A stretch of 64,000 nucleotides of DNA from Ralstonia sp. UNC404CL21Col (GCF_000620465.1 NZ_JIBE01000004.1:1054001-1118000); one strand, 5' to 3'; shown: positions 51,884-61,474, numbered from the stretch's first letter. The notes: generated by a model from the letters alone, not told the origin. Numbers and translations: made by a program.

Positions 51884-53137
51884 CTAGCCCGCTGAATCCC
51901 AGAACCGCTGAGCACGGAACGGGCGAACATCCACAGCCGGTGTTTCGCCCATCATCATTTCCGCAATTAAGCGCCCGGTGATGGGCCCCAACGTCAAGCC
52001 GTGGTGTGCATGGCCGAACGCGAACCACATGTTTGCGTGGTGCGGCGCCGGTCCGATGATCGGCAGCATGTCGGGCGTGCAGGGGCGTGCGCCCATCCAG
52101 GGTTCCGCATCCACACGTTCGGCCAGCGGAAAGAGCTTGCGGGCGACGGGCTCGACGGCGTTGAGCTGCACGGGCGTCTTCGGAGCATCGCGGTGTGCGA
52201 GTTCCGCGCCCGTCGTCAGCCGGATGCCGCGCGCCATCGGTGCCAGCACATAACCGCCGTCTGCATCGAGCACGGGATGGTTCAACTGCGCACCTTGCGC
52301 GGGTGCGTAGTGCATGTGGTACCCGCGCTTGACGGCCAGCGGCAGGCTGTAGCCCAGGCGCGAGGTGAGGACGTCCGCCCAGGGGCCCATGGCGATGACG
52401 ACGTTGTCTGCGCGCAGCTCGCCGTGCTTGGTTTGCAGCAGCCATGGCGCGTTGGGCGTGAGCGTGTTGGCATCGGCTTCAAACAGGCGGCCGCCGAGTT
52501 GCTCGAAATACCTTGCGTAGGCCGTGACCAGCGCGTTCGGGTCGCTCACGGAATCCGCTTCCGTATAACGCAGGCCGCCGAGCAGCGATGTGTCCAGATG
52601 CGGTTCAACGCTGCGCAGGCGCGCCGGGTCAAGCGCTTCAAACGAGACGCCGTATTCGCGTTGCCAGCGCTCGACGTTGCGCGTTTCCTTGTCTTGCGTG
52701 GCGGCATTGCGGAAGACCTTGATCCAGCCGCTGGGCCGGATCAGATGCGTGGCGCCGGCGGCTTCGGCCAGCGCGCGGTGCTCGCTCACGCTGAGCGCGA
52801 TCAGCGGCGCATACGCACGCGCAATCGCCGCGTGCCGCGTGGGGTGCGAGTTGCGCCAGTACTGCCACAGAAACGGCAGCAACCGGGGCAGGTCGCCGAG
52901 GTGGTAATGCACGTCTGCCGACGTGTTGCCCGCATAACGCAACAACGTCGACAGGTCGCGCGGAAACGCATACGGATACACACCCTCGCGCTGAATCAGC
53001 CCGGCATTGCCGAACGACGTCTCAAAGCCCGGCGCACGGCGGTCGACCAGCGCGACGGCGCGCCCGCGTTTCTGCAGATGCACCGCCACCGATACGCCGA
53101 CAATGCCGGCGCCCAGCACAAGGGTGTCAAAGCGCAT
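51884..53137 (-). CDS. FAD-dependent oxidoreductase, D-amino-acid dehydrogenase (DadA)-like
   Basis: 417 aa. Dinucleotide motif VLGAGIVGVSVAVHLQKRG at the N terminus, then the DAO fold with SFGNAGLIQ and C-terminal GARPCTPDMLPIIGPAPHHANMWFAFGHAHHGLTLGPITGRLIAEM, as in DadA. It oxidises D-amino acids to 2-oxo acids. Downstream of RidA (13-base gap), which removes reactive imine products, and in a cluster with D-aminoacylase. AGGAG precedes ATG 53137. Confidence 0.87.
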   Translation of the reverse strand: MRFDTLVLGAGIVGVSVAVHLQKRGRAVALVDRRAPGFETSFGNAGLIQREGVYPYAFPRDLSTLLRYAGNTSADVHYHLGDLPRLLPFLWQYWRNSHPTRHAAIARAYAPLIALSVSEHRALAEAAGATHLIRPSGWIKVFRNAATQDKETRNVERWQREYGVSFEALDPARLRSVEPHLDTSLLGGLRYTEADSVSDPNALVTAYARYFEQLGGRLFEADANTLTPNAPWLLQTKHGELRADNVVIAMGPWADVLTSRLGYSLPLAVKRGYHMHYAPAQGAQLNHPVLDADGGYVLAPMARGIRLTTGAELAHRDAPKTPVQLNAVEPVARKLFPLAERVDAEPWMGARPCTPDMLPIIGPAPHHANMWFAFGHAHHGLTLGPITGRLIAEMMMGETPAVDVRPFRAQRFWDSAG

Positions 53138-53150
53138 GGCGGCTGGCTCC

Positions 53151-53507
53151 TTAACCCTTGGCCAGCGCCGTGACGGCGATTTCCACATCGATGCCCGGGC
53201 GCATCAGGCCCGACTGCACGCAGGCGCGCGTAGGCGCGTGGCCGGCCGGCACCCACGCTTCCCACGCGGCGTTCAGCTCGGCGAAGTGCTTGGCGTCGGT
53301 CAGCCAGATGTTGGCGGAGATCAGACGCGTCTTGTCGACACCCGCTTCAGCCAGCAAGGCGTCGATGCGCGCGAGGATGTTGTTGGTCTGCTCGGTGATC
53401 GACTTGAAGTCGCTGTCAGGCACTTGGCCGGCCAGATGCACGATGCCGTTGGCGATCACGATCTGGCTCATGCGGGCGTTGGTGTGGAAGCGTTGGATAT
53501 CGGTCAT
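53151..53507 (-). CDS. RidA-family (YjgF/YER057c/UK114) enamine/imine deaminase
   Basis: 118 aa. The family Arg is present (PTRACVQSGLMRPGIDVEIAVTALA) with LAGQVP and TEQTNNILARID. It hydrolyses reactive 2-imino acids, the primary products of the adjacent D-amino-acid oxidoreductase. Located between amidase and DadA-like genes in the same direction. The ribosome-binding site before ATG 53507 is poor. Confidence 0.88.
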   Translation of the reverse strand: MTDIQRFHTNARMSQIVIANGIVHLAGQVPDSDFKSITEQTNNILARIDALLAEAGVDKTRLISANIWLTDAKHFAELNAAWEAWVPAGHAPTRACVQSGLMRPGIDVEIAVTALAKG

Positions 53508-53531
53508 GTCGGGAAGAGGTCCGTTGTAGGT

Positions 53532-55055
53532 TCAGACGGCGGAGGTGCCCATGCCGCTTGTGGCGGCATCGAACACCGGCGGCGCGGTGACGATGGATTG
53601 GAGTGCCGGCGTCGGCTGCGCGAGTTTCGCGAGGTCCGGACGCGGCCGCCGCAGCGTAGCAGACGCGTCGAAAGCCTGCTCGAGCGCATGTGCCACGGCT
53701 AGCGTTTTGCGGTCTCCGTGGAAGGGCCCGACGATCTGCAGGCCGAACGGCATGCTGGCGTGGTCAACGCCGCACGGCAATGACAGCGCGGGGTGCGTGG
53801 TCAGCGTGACGACGTACGTCAGTGCCAGCCAGCGGTAATAGTTCTCTTGCGCACGCCCATCGATGTGCGTGGCATACAGCGCGCTCCACGGAAACGGCGA
53901 CACCGGCGTCGTTGGCGAGAGGATCACGTCGTACTGGCCGAACGCCGCTTGGAAGCGCGTGAGGATGCGCGTCTGTTCCGCCTGCGCCCACGCACAATCG
54001 GCAAGCGTCATGGCGGCGCCCAGCTCGTAGTTGGCGCGCGAGTTCGGCCCGATCGACGCCGGGTCGCGCACATAGGCATCGTGCAGGCCGGCGACGAAGC
54101 TCTCTGCGCGGATCACATCAAAGCAGCGGTGCACCTCACCCAAGTCGAACTGCACGGGTTCACATGAGCGGAACATCGGCGCGATGGCGGCAATGCGTTC
54201 GCGGAAGACCGCACGGATGCTGGCATCGACATCGCAGCAGCCGAAGTCTTCCGTCCAGCCGACGCGCAGCGTGGAGAGGTCGAGCGGCGCGGGCGTGAGA
54301 AAGCTCAGCGGATCGACGTGGAAGCTGAGTGGATCGCTTGCCGACAATCCAGCCGTGGCGGCCAATTGCAGGCACGCTTCGGCTACCGTGCGCCCCATCG
54401 GGCCGACCACCGAAATGGGCGTCCAGCCGAGCTTCTTGCGTGAATTCGGTACCAGCCCCGGCGATGGCCGAAAGCCCACCACGCCGCATTTGGATGCCGG
54501 AATGCGCAGCGAGCCGCCGGTGTCGGAGCCCGTGCAGACGGGCAGCATGTCGCACGCCAGCGCCGCCGCCGCGCCGCCCGAAGAGCCGCCCGCATTCAAC
54601 ATCGGGTTGAACGGGTTGCCTGTCGCACCCCACACGGGGTTGCGCGTGTTGGCGCCGGCACCAAACTCCGGCACGTTGGTCTTGGCCACCAGCACGGCGC
54701 CCGCGGCGCGCAGACGCTCGACCAGCAACACATCCTGCGTCGGCACGTTGCTGCGCGCGGTGGGCGAGCCATACGTCGTCAGCAAGCCCGCTGTGTCTTC
54801 CAGATCCTTCACGCCCAGCGGCAGGCCATGCAGCAGGCCGAGCGGTTCGCCATTGAGCACGGCGCGCTCTGCGGCTTTTGCGGCTTCGCGTGCCTGCGGA
54901 AAGCACGTCGCCGTGACGGCGTTGACGGCAGGGTTGATGGCTTCGATGCGGTCGATGCAGGCGTCGAGCAGCTCGACGGGCGAGATTTCCTTGGCACCGA
55001 TCAGCCGGCGCAGTTCCACCGCAGACAGGCTGACAAGTTGTTCGTTGTGCGACAT
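53532..55055 (-). CDS. Amidase-signature family amidase
   Basis: 507 aa. The Ser-cisSer-Lys triad is visible: K83 (GVKD), cis-Ser in AGGSSGG (155-161), and nucleophile S182 in GSDTGGSLR. It hydrolyses an amide bond in the D-amino-acid cluster, perhaps releasing a free acid or D-amino acid from an amide. Two ATGs are possible; 55055 has GGGA at proper spacing, whereas 55061 abuts it. It is 11 bases after the MHS transporter gene. Confidence 0.87.
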   Translation of the reverse strand: MSHNEQLVSLSAVELRRLIGAKEISPVELLDACIDRIEAINPAVNAVTATCFPQAREAAKAAERAVLNGEPLGLLHGLPLGVKDLEDTAGLLTTYGSPTARSNVPTQDVLLVERLRAAGAVLVAKTNVPEFGAGANTRNPVWGATGNPFNPMLNAGGSSGGAAAALACDMLPVCTGSDTGGSLRIPASKCGVVGFRPSPGLVPNSRKKLGWTPISVVGPMGRTVAEACLQLAATAGLSASDPLSFHVDPLSFLTPAPLDLSTLRVGWTEDFGCCDVDASIRAVFRERIAAIAPMFRSCEPVQFDLGEVHRCFDVIRAESFVAGLHDAYVRDPASIGPNSRANYELGAAMTLADCAWAQAEQTRILTRFQAAFGQYDVILSPTTPVSPFPWSALYATHIDGRAQENYYRWLALTYVVTLTTHPALSLPCGVDHASMPFGLQIVGPFHGDRKTLAVAHALEQAFDASATLRRPRPDLAKLAQPTPALQSIVTAPPVFDAATSGMGTSAV

Positions 55056-55066
55056 GGACATTCCCT

Positions 55067-56359
55067 TTAAAGCGCTTCGCCCGTGCGGTCCCGCAGCCAG
55101 ATCACCGGCACCAATGACACGAGGCATGCGGCGGCCACGTACCACGCCGGCGCCAGTGGGTTGCCGGTGCGCTCCACCAGCCAGCTCGCGATGAACGGTG
55201 AGAAGCCGCCGAAGAACGATGCGCTCACCACATAGGTGAGTGCAATGCCGGTGGCGCGTACATGCTTGGGAAACAGCTCCGGAATCATCACCAGCACCGG
55301 CACGATCTGCGCGGCCACGAACACCGCCAGCAAGGCAGATACCGCATACAGTGCCAGCGGCGTCGGATGCGCGCCCAGGAAGGCAAACGCCGGGTACACC
55401 GCTAGCAGCATGATGATGCGCGACGTGACCAAGAGGCGCTTGCGCGTGTAGCGATCGGCGAGGCGCCCGGCAATCGGCGCGGCCACAAACAGCACGAGCG
55501 AGCTGACCACGCCAGAAGCCACCGCCGCGGTGGGCGACATATGCAGTGTGCGCACCGCGTGGCTCGGCAGGAAGAACGCGGTGATGTACACCGACACCGA
55601 GCCGCCCAGCTCCGCAAACGTGCCGAGAATGGTCAGCTTCAGATGCGTGGTGAGCGCAGCCTTGAGCGCGCCTTGCGGCTTGGCGGGGCTTGGTGCCGCA
55701 TCGCGGCGGTCGAGCGTCTCTTCCAGCCGGCGGCGGATCAGCATGCCGGCCGGCGCTGCAAAAATGCCCAGCAGGAACGGCAGCCGCCAGCCCCAGGCGA
55801 GCACCGCCTCCTTGGAGAGCGTCACGTTGATGAGCGTGGCGACCGCCGCGCCCAGCGCGAGGCCCAGCGCGGTTGCCGCAAAGTTCCAGCTCGCAAAGAA
55901 TGCCCGCGTGCGATCGCTTGCGTATTCGACCAGCAACGTGGTGCCGGGTCCGAATTCGCCGCCGGCTGCAAAGCCCTGCATCAGGCGCGCGGCCAGCACG
56001 ATCATCGGCGCGAAGATGCCCGCCGTGGCATACGTGGGTGCCGTGGCGATGAGCGCGCACGACAGCGCCATCATCATGATGGTCAGCACCATCGCCTTCT
56101 TGCGCCCGGCGCGGTCGGCATACGCGCCGATGATCACGCCGCCCAGCGGCCGCACCACAAAGCCGACGCCAAACACCCCGATCGACAACAGGAACTGGTT
56201 CACCGGCGATGCCGATGGAAAGAACAGTTGCCCGATCTGGATGGCGAAGTAGCTGTAGATGGTGAAGTCGTAAAACTCCAGCGCTGTGCCGATGGTGGTA
56301 GCGGCAATGACTTGCGTGCGTGACAGCGCGGGGCGGCTGTCGAGGGCGAGGGTCGACAC
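55067..56359 (-). CDS. MFS transporter, metabolite:H+ symporter (MHS) family
   Basis: 430 aa, twelve TM helices. GTALEFYDFTIYSYFA, GGVIIGAYADRAGRKKAM and MQGFAAGGEFGPGTTLLVEY are standard for the ProP/ShiA-type MHS family. Starts with GTG 56359, with AGGAG about ten bases upstream. It probably imports the substrate of the amidase/oxidase genes it precedes. Divergent from an XRE-cupin regulator over 94 bases that hold two operators. Confidence 0.87.
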   Translation of the reverse strand: MSTLALDSRPALSRTQVIAATTIGTALEFYDFTIYSYFAIQIGQLFFPSASPVNQFLLSIGVFGVGFVVRPLGGVIIGAYADRAGRKKAMVLTIMMMALSCALIATAPTYATAGIFAPMIVLAARLMQGFAAGGEFGPGTTLLVEYASDRTRAFFASWNFAATALGLALGAAVATLINVTLSKEAVLAWGWRLPFLLGIFAAPAGMLIRRRLEETLDRRDAAPSPAKPQGALKAALTTHLKLTILGTFAELGGSVSVYITAFFLPSHAVRTLHMSPTAAVASGVVSSLVLFVAAPIAGRLADRYTRKRLLVTSRIIMLLAVYPAFAFLGAHPTPLALYAVSALLAVFVAAQIVPVLVMIPELFPKHVRATGIALTYVVSASFFGGFSPFIASWLVERTGNPLAPAWYVAAACLVSLVPVIWLRDRTGEAL

Positions 56360-56398
56360 GGGCGGCTCTCCTGGGTTGGAGGCTGGGGAGGGTTTGAG

Positions 56399-56414
56399 TT
56401 ATCGTATACGAGAA
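56399..56414. promoter_or_regulatory. Operator copy 1 in the XRE/MFS divergent region
   Basis: TTATCGTATACGAGAA, one mismatched pair from a perfect palindrome. Confidence 0.75.
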
Positions 56415-56422
56415 AAATCAAA

Positions 56423-56438
56423 TTCTCGTATACGAGAA
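56423..56438. promoter_or_regulatory. Operator copy 2 in the XRE/MFS divergent region
   Basis: Perfect 16-bp palindrome TTCTCGTATACGAGAA, 24 bases (centre to centre) from copy 1, and close to the XRE gene start. Two nearly identical sites in direct tandem suit cooperative binding by the adjacent XRE regulator. Confidence 0.8.
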
Positions 56439-56453
56439 AACCCGGAGACGTGC

Positions 56454-57104
56454 GTGGCATCGAGCGCAAAAGCGGCTATCCAGCCCCATTCAATCGACGA
56501 GGCACCGGCGCAGCTCAATCACCAGGAGGTGGGGGCGCGCATCCGCGAGGCGCGCAAGGCGCGCGGGCTGACGCTGCAGGAGCTGTCGGAGCGTTCTGGC
56601 GTGGCGCTGTCCACCATTTCCAAAGCCGAGCGCGGCGATATTGCCCTCACCTATGAGAAGTTTGCCGGCCTGGCGCAGGCATTGGGGCTCGAGTTCGAGC
56701 AACTGCTCGGCCGGCGCCGCACGCCCGATGCCGGCCCGCTGCGGCCGACCTTCACGCCATCGGGCGGTCAGGTCATTTACGACACGCCGAACTACGAATA
56801 CGGCATGCTGGCCGACGCGCTGACCGGCAAACGCATGCTGCCGATGCGCGCACACATCCGCGCGCGCTCGGTCGACGACTTTCCCGATTACATCCGCCAC
56901 CCCGGAGAGGAGTTCGTCTTCGTGCTGGGCGGCGAGATCGAACTGCGCTTCGAGAACGGCGACGCCTTTCGCCTGACGCCGGGCGACAGCCTGTACTTCG
57001 ATAGCGCAGTCGGCCACGTCTATCTGTCCGTCAGCAAGGAAGACGCCGAGATACTGGCGTGCTGCACCGGCACGGACGTGCGTGAACTCGGCGACGTGAT
57101 CTGA
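56454..57104 (+). CDS. XRE-family regulator with C-terminal cupin
   Basis: 216 aa. HTH at ~28-82 (IREARKARGLTLQELSERSGVALSTISKAERGDIALTYEKFAGLAQALG) and a cupin (~140-205, IRHPGEEFVFVLGGEIELRFENGDAFRLTPGDSLYF). This PuuR-like layout senses small metabolites. GTG 56454 has GGAG seven bases upstream; no ATG is available. It likely controls the divergent transporter-amidase-RidA-DadA genes through the two TCGTATACGA palindromes, and possibly the downstream convergent D-aminoacylase. Confidence 0.87.
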   Translation: MASSAKAAIQPHSIDEAPAQLNHQEVGARIREARKARGLTLQELSERSGVALSTISKAERGDIALTYEKFAGLAQALGLEFEQLLGRRRTPDAGPLRPTFTPSGGQVIYDTPNYEYGMLADALTGKRMLPMRAHIRARSVDDFPDYIRHPGEEFVFVLGGEIELRFENGDAFRLTPGDSLYFDSAVGHVYLSVSKEDAEILACCTGTDVRELGDVI

Positions 57105-57131
57105 GCTGCGTCGCCGCGTGGCGTCGCCTGT

Positions 57132-58724
57132 TTATTTGCGTAAGGCTCGCCCCGCCAGCACATCCGGCACCGCCTTGCCATCGGCCACGGCCACCGTGCC
57201 GTTGACGAGCACCCAGCGCACGCCCACGGGCGGCAGCCCAGGCTGTTCATAGCTGGCGCGGTCGGCGTAGGTGGCGGGGTCGAAGACGACCAGGTCGGCA
57301 AACTTGCCTGCCTGCACGGTGCCGCGGTCTTTGATGCCGAAGATTTCGGCCGTGCGGGCGCTGGCCTGGCGGATGGCAAACGGCACCGTCATCACGTGCT
57401 TGCGCGTGACGTATTCGCCGATGCGGCGTGCGAAGGTGCCGGCTTCGCGCGGGTGTCCGGCAATGCCATCGGAGCCGCCCACGACGAAGTCCTGCTTCAT
57501 GAACGCTTCCAGGTCGGCATCGCTCATGTTGAACGACACGATGTTCGTGCCGCCGTGCTGGATCACGCTGATGGCCGCATCGACGGGGCTCACGCCGAGC
57601 TGCTTGCCCAGCGCCTCGAGCGACTGCCCGTTGTATTCGGGGTTGGCGGAGATCAGCACCTGCGCCGCCGGCCCGTTGCGCTGTTGCATGGCCTTTTCCA
57701 TGTCGGTGGCAATGCGCGCGCGCGTGGCGGGGTCTTCTAGCCGCTTGAGCAGCGCGTCGTTGCCGCCGTCGCGCGCCCAGCCCGGCACCAGCGCCGGAAT
57801 GATGTGCGTGCTCGACGCCGTGTACGGATACTGGCTTGCCGATACGTTCATGCCGTTGGCCTGCGCCTGCCGAATCAGGCTGATGATCTCGGCGCTCTTG
57901 CCCCACGAATCCACGCCCAGCGCCTTGATGTGCGAGATGTGGATCGGGATGCCGGACTGCTGGCCGATGTCCAACGCCTCCTTCACGGCGTTGACGAGGC
58001 CGGTGCGAAAGTTGCCCTCGTCGCGCAGATGCGTGTCGTAGATGCCGCCACGCGCGGCCACGGTCTTGGCCAGCGCGACCACCTCGTCGGTTTTGGCGAA
58101 CACGCCCGGCGTATACACGAGGCCCGTCGACATGCCGAATGCGCCGTCGCGCATGCCGTCTTCCATCAGGGCTTGCATGGTCTTGAGTTCATCAGCGGTG
58201 GGTGCGCGCGCCACGTCGCCCATCACGCGGTGGCGCACGGCGTTGTGGCCCACCAGCATGGCCACGTTGGTGCCGATGCGGTTGGCGTCGAGCGCCTTGA
58301 GCGTCGGCCCGATGCGGTCGAGATCCGGCCCGTCGCCTTCGAGCACGATGCCGTCGTTGCCGATCACCACCGTCGTCACGCCTTGCAGCAGGTACGGCAG
58401 GTTCTGGTGCCGGTCTTTGGAGATGAGGTTGTGATAGGCGTGCGTATGCGGATCGATAAAGCCTGGCGTCACCACCAGCCCGCGCGCGTCGAGCACCGTT
58501 TTTGCCGGCACGCCCGTGGCGGAGGGCTGCACCAGCACGATGCGGTCATTGCGGATGCCCACGTCGGCCACGAAGGGTGCGCCGCCGCTGCCGTCGACCA
58601 CCGTGCCGTTGCGGATCAGGATGTCGAGTGGTTCAGGCTCCGGCGCGGCACGGGCTGGGCCGGCAAGCGCAAGGCTCAGGGTGAGGGCGGACAGCAGGCA
58701 CTGCGGCAGACGGTGTGGGCGCAT
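57132..58724 (-). CDS. N-acyl-D-amino-acid deacylase (D-aminoacylase), periplasmic
   Basis: 530 aa. A signal peptide (LLSALTLSLALAGPARA, cleavage near 26) precedes an amidohydrolase-fold enzyme. Metal ligands H93 and H95 (DPHTHAYH), HISHIKALG, and IRNGTVVDGSGGAPFVADVGIRNDRI are typical of D-aminoacylases. It would release D-amino acids from N-acyl-D-amino acids outside the cytoplasm, feeding the adjacent transporter and DadA-like oxidase. AGGAAG precedes ATG 58724. Confidence 0.88.
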   Translation of the reverse strand: MRPHRLPQCLLSALTLSLALAGPARAAPEPEPLDILIRNGTVVDGSGGAPFVADVGIRNDRIVLVQPSATGVPAKTVLDARGLVVTPGFIDPHTHAYHNLISKDRHQNLPYLLQGVTTVVIGNDGIVLEGDGPDLDRIGPTLKALDANRIGTNVAMLVGHNAVRHRVMGDVARAPTADELKTMQALMEDGMRDGAFGMSTGLVYTPGVFAKTDEVVALAKTVAARGGIYDTHLRDEGNFRTGLVNAVKEALDIGQQSGIPIHISHIKALGVDSWGKSAEIISLIRQAQANGMNVSASQYPYTASSTHIIPALVPGWARDGGNDALLKRLEDPATRARIATDMEKAMQQRNGPAAQVLISANPEYNGQSLEALGKQLGVSPVDAAISVIQHGGTNIVSFNMSDADLEAFMKQDFVVGGSDGIAGHPREAGTFARRIGEYVTRKHVMTVPFAIRQASARTAEIFGIKDRGTVQAGKFADLVVFDPATYADRASYEQPGLPPVGVRWVLVNGTVAVADGKAVPDVLAGRALRK

Positions 58725-59068
58725 ATCGGCTTCCTGTGAGGTTGCAGCGAGTGTAAGAAGCCTCGTCGCACACATCACATGCAAATGGTTCCGACCGGTA
58801 TGTGCGGCGGACATGCGGGCCGTTGCCGGCGAATGCGCCCACATAAGGCGCCGATACAACACTCAGTGATTTCAACATCTGATTTAAGAACAACTAATCA
58901 CCCGCAATCCCTTGTCGGCATTGGGTCGGCCCAGACATTGACGACAATGTGCGGCCGCCCCCACTCTAGAGGGGGGCACCCGCTTTGCCCCGATGACACA
59001 ATCGCCGAAATTCAGAAGTCCATGCCGCGCCCCGGCGCGCCGCGTGGCGGACCCGGATGAGGAGCTTC
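58725..59068. other. Intergenic region with two hairpins
   Basis: 344 bases without a gene, holding divergent promoters for the deacylase and the membrane protein. An AT-rich stretch (58870-58905) may be promoter DNA. ACATTG-ACGA-CAATGT (58935-58950) and a GC-rich palindrome around CTCTAGAG (58959-58976) are symmetric and could bind a regulator or form a leader hairpin. Confidence 0.5.
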
Positions 59069-59998
59069 ATGCAAGGAAGTTGGATTGCGATATCGGCGGC
59101 GCGTGCGCGGGCGCATCGGCTGTATGGCGTTCGCGGCTGGCTGGTGACGCTGCTGTGGCTGAACACGCTGCCCGCGTTGGTGGTGGTGCTGGCGATGGCC
59201 ATGGTGCTGATGTCGGGCGAGACGGGCGACGGCGCGGCACGGTCGCTGCCGGCGCTGGCGGGGCTGGCGTTTCCGTTGGGGCTGGTGGTGGTGGCGTTCT
59301 TGCGTGTGCGCTGGTTTCCGTGGGTTTGGCTGGGATATTGCCTGCTGCAGTTGGCCGCCACGCTGGGCATGAGCGGTGGGATCAAGGCGTGGGCCGTGCA
59401 GGCATCCGGCGCCACGTCGGCGGGATGGCCGCTTGCGCTGTTGCTGGCGGCGGAGGTGTTGGTGCCGGTCGGGACGCTCGCGTATCTCGCCCGCTCCCGC
59501 CGCGTGCGCGTGACGTACCGGCACGAGGTACGCGCGAGCGATCCGGCCGCCGCGCCGGCCGTGTTCGACAGGCTGAACCCGAACGAAACGCCGTCTGACG
59601 CCACCGACCATGCGCGCGAACGCGCTGCGCTGCGCCGCGTGACGCAGGAACTCAGTTCCGGCGTGCTCGACACGCAAACCTGGATGCACGTGATGCGCCA
59701 TCACGCCGAGGCCACCGATGGGGCGCGCACCACCGCATATGTGCGGGCGCGCATGGCTGTGCTGTGTCCGCCGGCGCATGTGCATCCGCCGCTTGTACGC
59801 ACACTCGCATCGGGTTTGGGCGCGCTGCTGGTCAGCCTGTTCGCGGCGGCTGCGTTGATGGCCGCAGTGATTGCGGTGGCGATGAGCGTGCCGGGCGATG
59901 CGACCGCGCTGCTTGAGTTGCTCGTTGCCGTGGCGCTGACGTTGAGCTGGCTGGCCGGGCTGTTTGTGGGCGCGCGCTTCCTGCGCGCCGTTGCCTGA
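59069..59998 (+). CDS. Hypothetical integral membrane protein
   Basis: 309 aa. About six hydrophobic segments: two to four in the first 130 residues (GWLVTLLWLNTLPALVVVLAMAMVLM, AFPLGLVVVAFLRV, VWLGYCLLQLAATLGM, WPLALLLAAEVLVPVGTLAYLA), a soluble middle (~140-240) and two at the end. No family recognised. ATG 59069 has GAGGAG five bases upstream; an in-frame ATG at 59057 forms part of that site. It converges on the RND efflux operon, four bases from its last gene. Confidence 0.65.
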   Translation: MQGSWIAISAARARAHRLYGVRGWLVTLLWLNTLPALVVVLAMAMVLMSGETGDGAARSLPALAGLAFPLGLVVVAFLRVRWFPWVWLGYCLLQLAATLGMSGGIKAWAVQASGATSAGWPLALLLAAEVLVPVGTLAYLARSRRVRVTYRHEVRASDPAAAPAVFDRLNPNETPSDATDHARERAALRRVTQELSSGVLDTQTWMHVMRHHAEATDGARTTAYVRARMAVLCPPAHVHPPLVRTLASGLGALLVSLFAAAALMAAVIAVAMSVPGDATALLELLVAVALTLSWLAGLFVGARFLRAVA

Positions 59999-60001
59999 GG
60001 C

Positions 60002-61474
60002 TTAACGGTTGGCCGTTGGCGTGGACGTGGGCGTGGGCGGGGCCATCACGTGGTTCCAATCCCCGCCTACCGCCTTGACGAGGAACACGCTCGTCGTCAT
60101 CTGCTGGCCGAGAATCTGCACCGCCGTGCGCTGGTTGTTCAACAGCGACTGCTGCGCGGTGATCACGTCCAACGACGTTGCCAAACCGCCCTCATAGCGC
60201 GCGCTGGCAATGTCGTAGACCTTGCGGGCGCTTTCCACGGCGTGGCGCGCCTGGCTTGCGGCACGGTCCAGCGATTGCAGTCCGGCCAGACCATCTTCGA
60301 CTTCCTGCAGCGCGCCCAGCACCGTCTGGCGGTAGTTGGCGATCGCACCTTGGTAGGCGGCGTTGGCAATGTCCACGCGCGCCCGCGTGCGGCCGGCGTC
60401 AAACACCGTCTGGGCGATCTGCGTGCCGAACGACCACAGCAGCGTCGGCGCAGAAAACAGCAGCGCCAGATCGCGGCTTTCCCAACCGGCGCCGCCGTTG
60501 AGCATCACGCTCGGGAAGAACGCTGCGCGCGCCACGCCGACTTGCGCGTTGGCAGCAGCGGCCCCGCGTTCAGCGGCGGCCACGTCGGGGCGGCGTTCGA
60601 TGACGTCGGACGGCAGCGCCACCGGAATCTGTGGCGCCGTGCCCTTGAGCGGGTTCGAGTCGAGATGGAACGCAGGCGCCGGTGTGCCGACCAATGTGGC
60701 CAGCGCGTGCTCGTACTGCGCGCGTTGCTTGGTCAGCAGTTCGGCCTGCGTGGCGGTGCTGTCGACCAGCGCCTGTTGCTGCGCCAGATCGAGCCCCGAT
60801 GCCACGCCGTCCTGATGCCGTGAGGTGACGAAATCGAGCGCCTTGCGCTGCAGCGCCAGCCCTTCCTGCACCACGGCGATTTCCGCATCGGTCTCGCGCA
60901 GGTTGTACCAGGTGGTGGCGACCTGCGCGGCCAGCAGCAGGCGGAAGTTCTCGGCATTGGCGCCGGCCTGCGCTTCGCTCGCCGCCGCGTTGGCGACGGT
61001 GTTGCGCACGCGGCCGAACAGATCCGCTTCGTAACTTACGTCGGCGCGCACCACGAAATCGCTTTGCACGGTCGACATGGTCGGACTGGTGTACGACGAA
61101 AGCGGCCGTTCCGACGAGGTGCGCGTGCGCGTGTCGTTGTTGGTGGCCGTGATGGTCGGCAGCAGGCTGGCGCGTGCCAAGCGCGTCTGCGCCTGTGCCT
61201 GCTCCAGGTTCGACAGCGCAACCTTGAGCGATTGGTTTTCCTGCAGCGCCTTTGTGATCAGCCTGTCGAGCTGTGGATCGTTGAAGCGCTGCCACCACGG
61301 GCCTTTGGGCGTTGCATCGGCGGGTTGCGCGGCGCGCCACGGTGCTTCGGTCTGCCAGTGCGCCGGCACGTCCATGGCGGGGCGCTCGTACGTCGGTGCC
61401 AGCGAACAGCCGGCCAGCGAGACGATCAGCCAAGCCGCCAGCGCGGCAGAGCGCAACCGCGGTCGACCCATCAT
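60002..61474 (-). CDS. RND efflux outer-membrane lipoprotein (OprM/NodT family)
   Basis: 490 aa. Lipobox LAGC (C23), PTYERPAMDVPAHW, and two outer-membrane-efflux repeats with long helices typical of TolC-family channels; the conserved VALPSDVIERRPDVAAAER is diagnostic. It forms the exit duct of the pump. Its start overlaps the stop of the fusion-protein gene (ATGA). Last gene of the operon. Confidence 0.9.
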   Translation of the reverse strand: MMGRPRLRSAALAAWLIVSLAGCSLAPTYERPAMDVPAHWQTEAPWRAAQPADATPKGPWWQRFNDPQLDRLITKALQENQSLKVALSNLEQAQAQTRLARASLLPTITATNNDTRTRTSSERPLSSYTSPTMSTVQSDFVVRADVSYEADLFGRVRNTVANAAASEAQAGANAENFRLLLAAQVATTWYNLRETDAEIAVVQEGLALQRKALDFVTSRHQDGVASGLDLAQQQALVDSTATQAELLTKQRAQYEHALATLVGTPAPAFHLDSNPLKGTAPQIPVALPSDVIERRPDVAAAERGAAAANAQVGVARAAFFPSVMLNGGAGWESRDLALLFSAPTLLWSFGTQIAQTVFDAGRTRARVDIANAAYQGAIANYRQTVLGALQEVEDGLAGLQSLDRAASQARHAVESARKVYDIASARYEGGLATSLDVITAQQSLLNNQRTAVQILGQQMTTSVFLVKAVGGDWNHVMAPPTPTSTPTANR

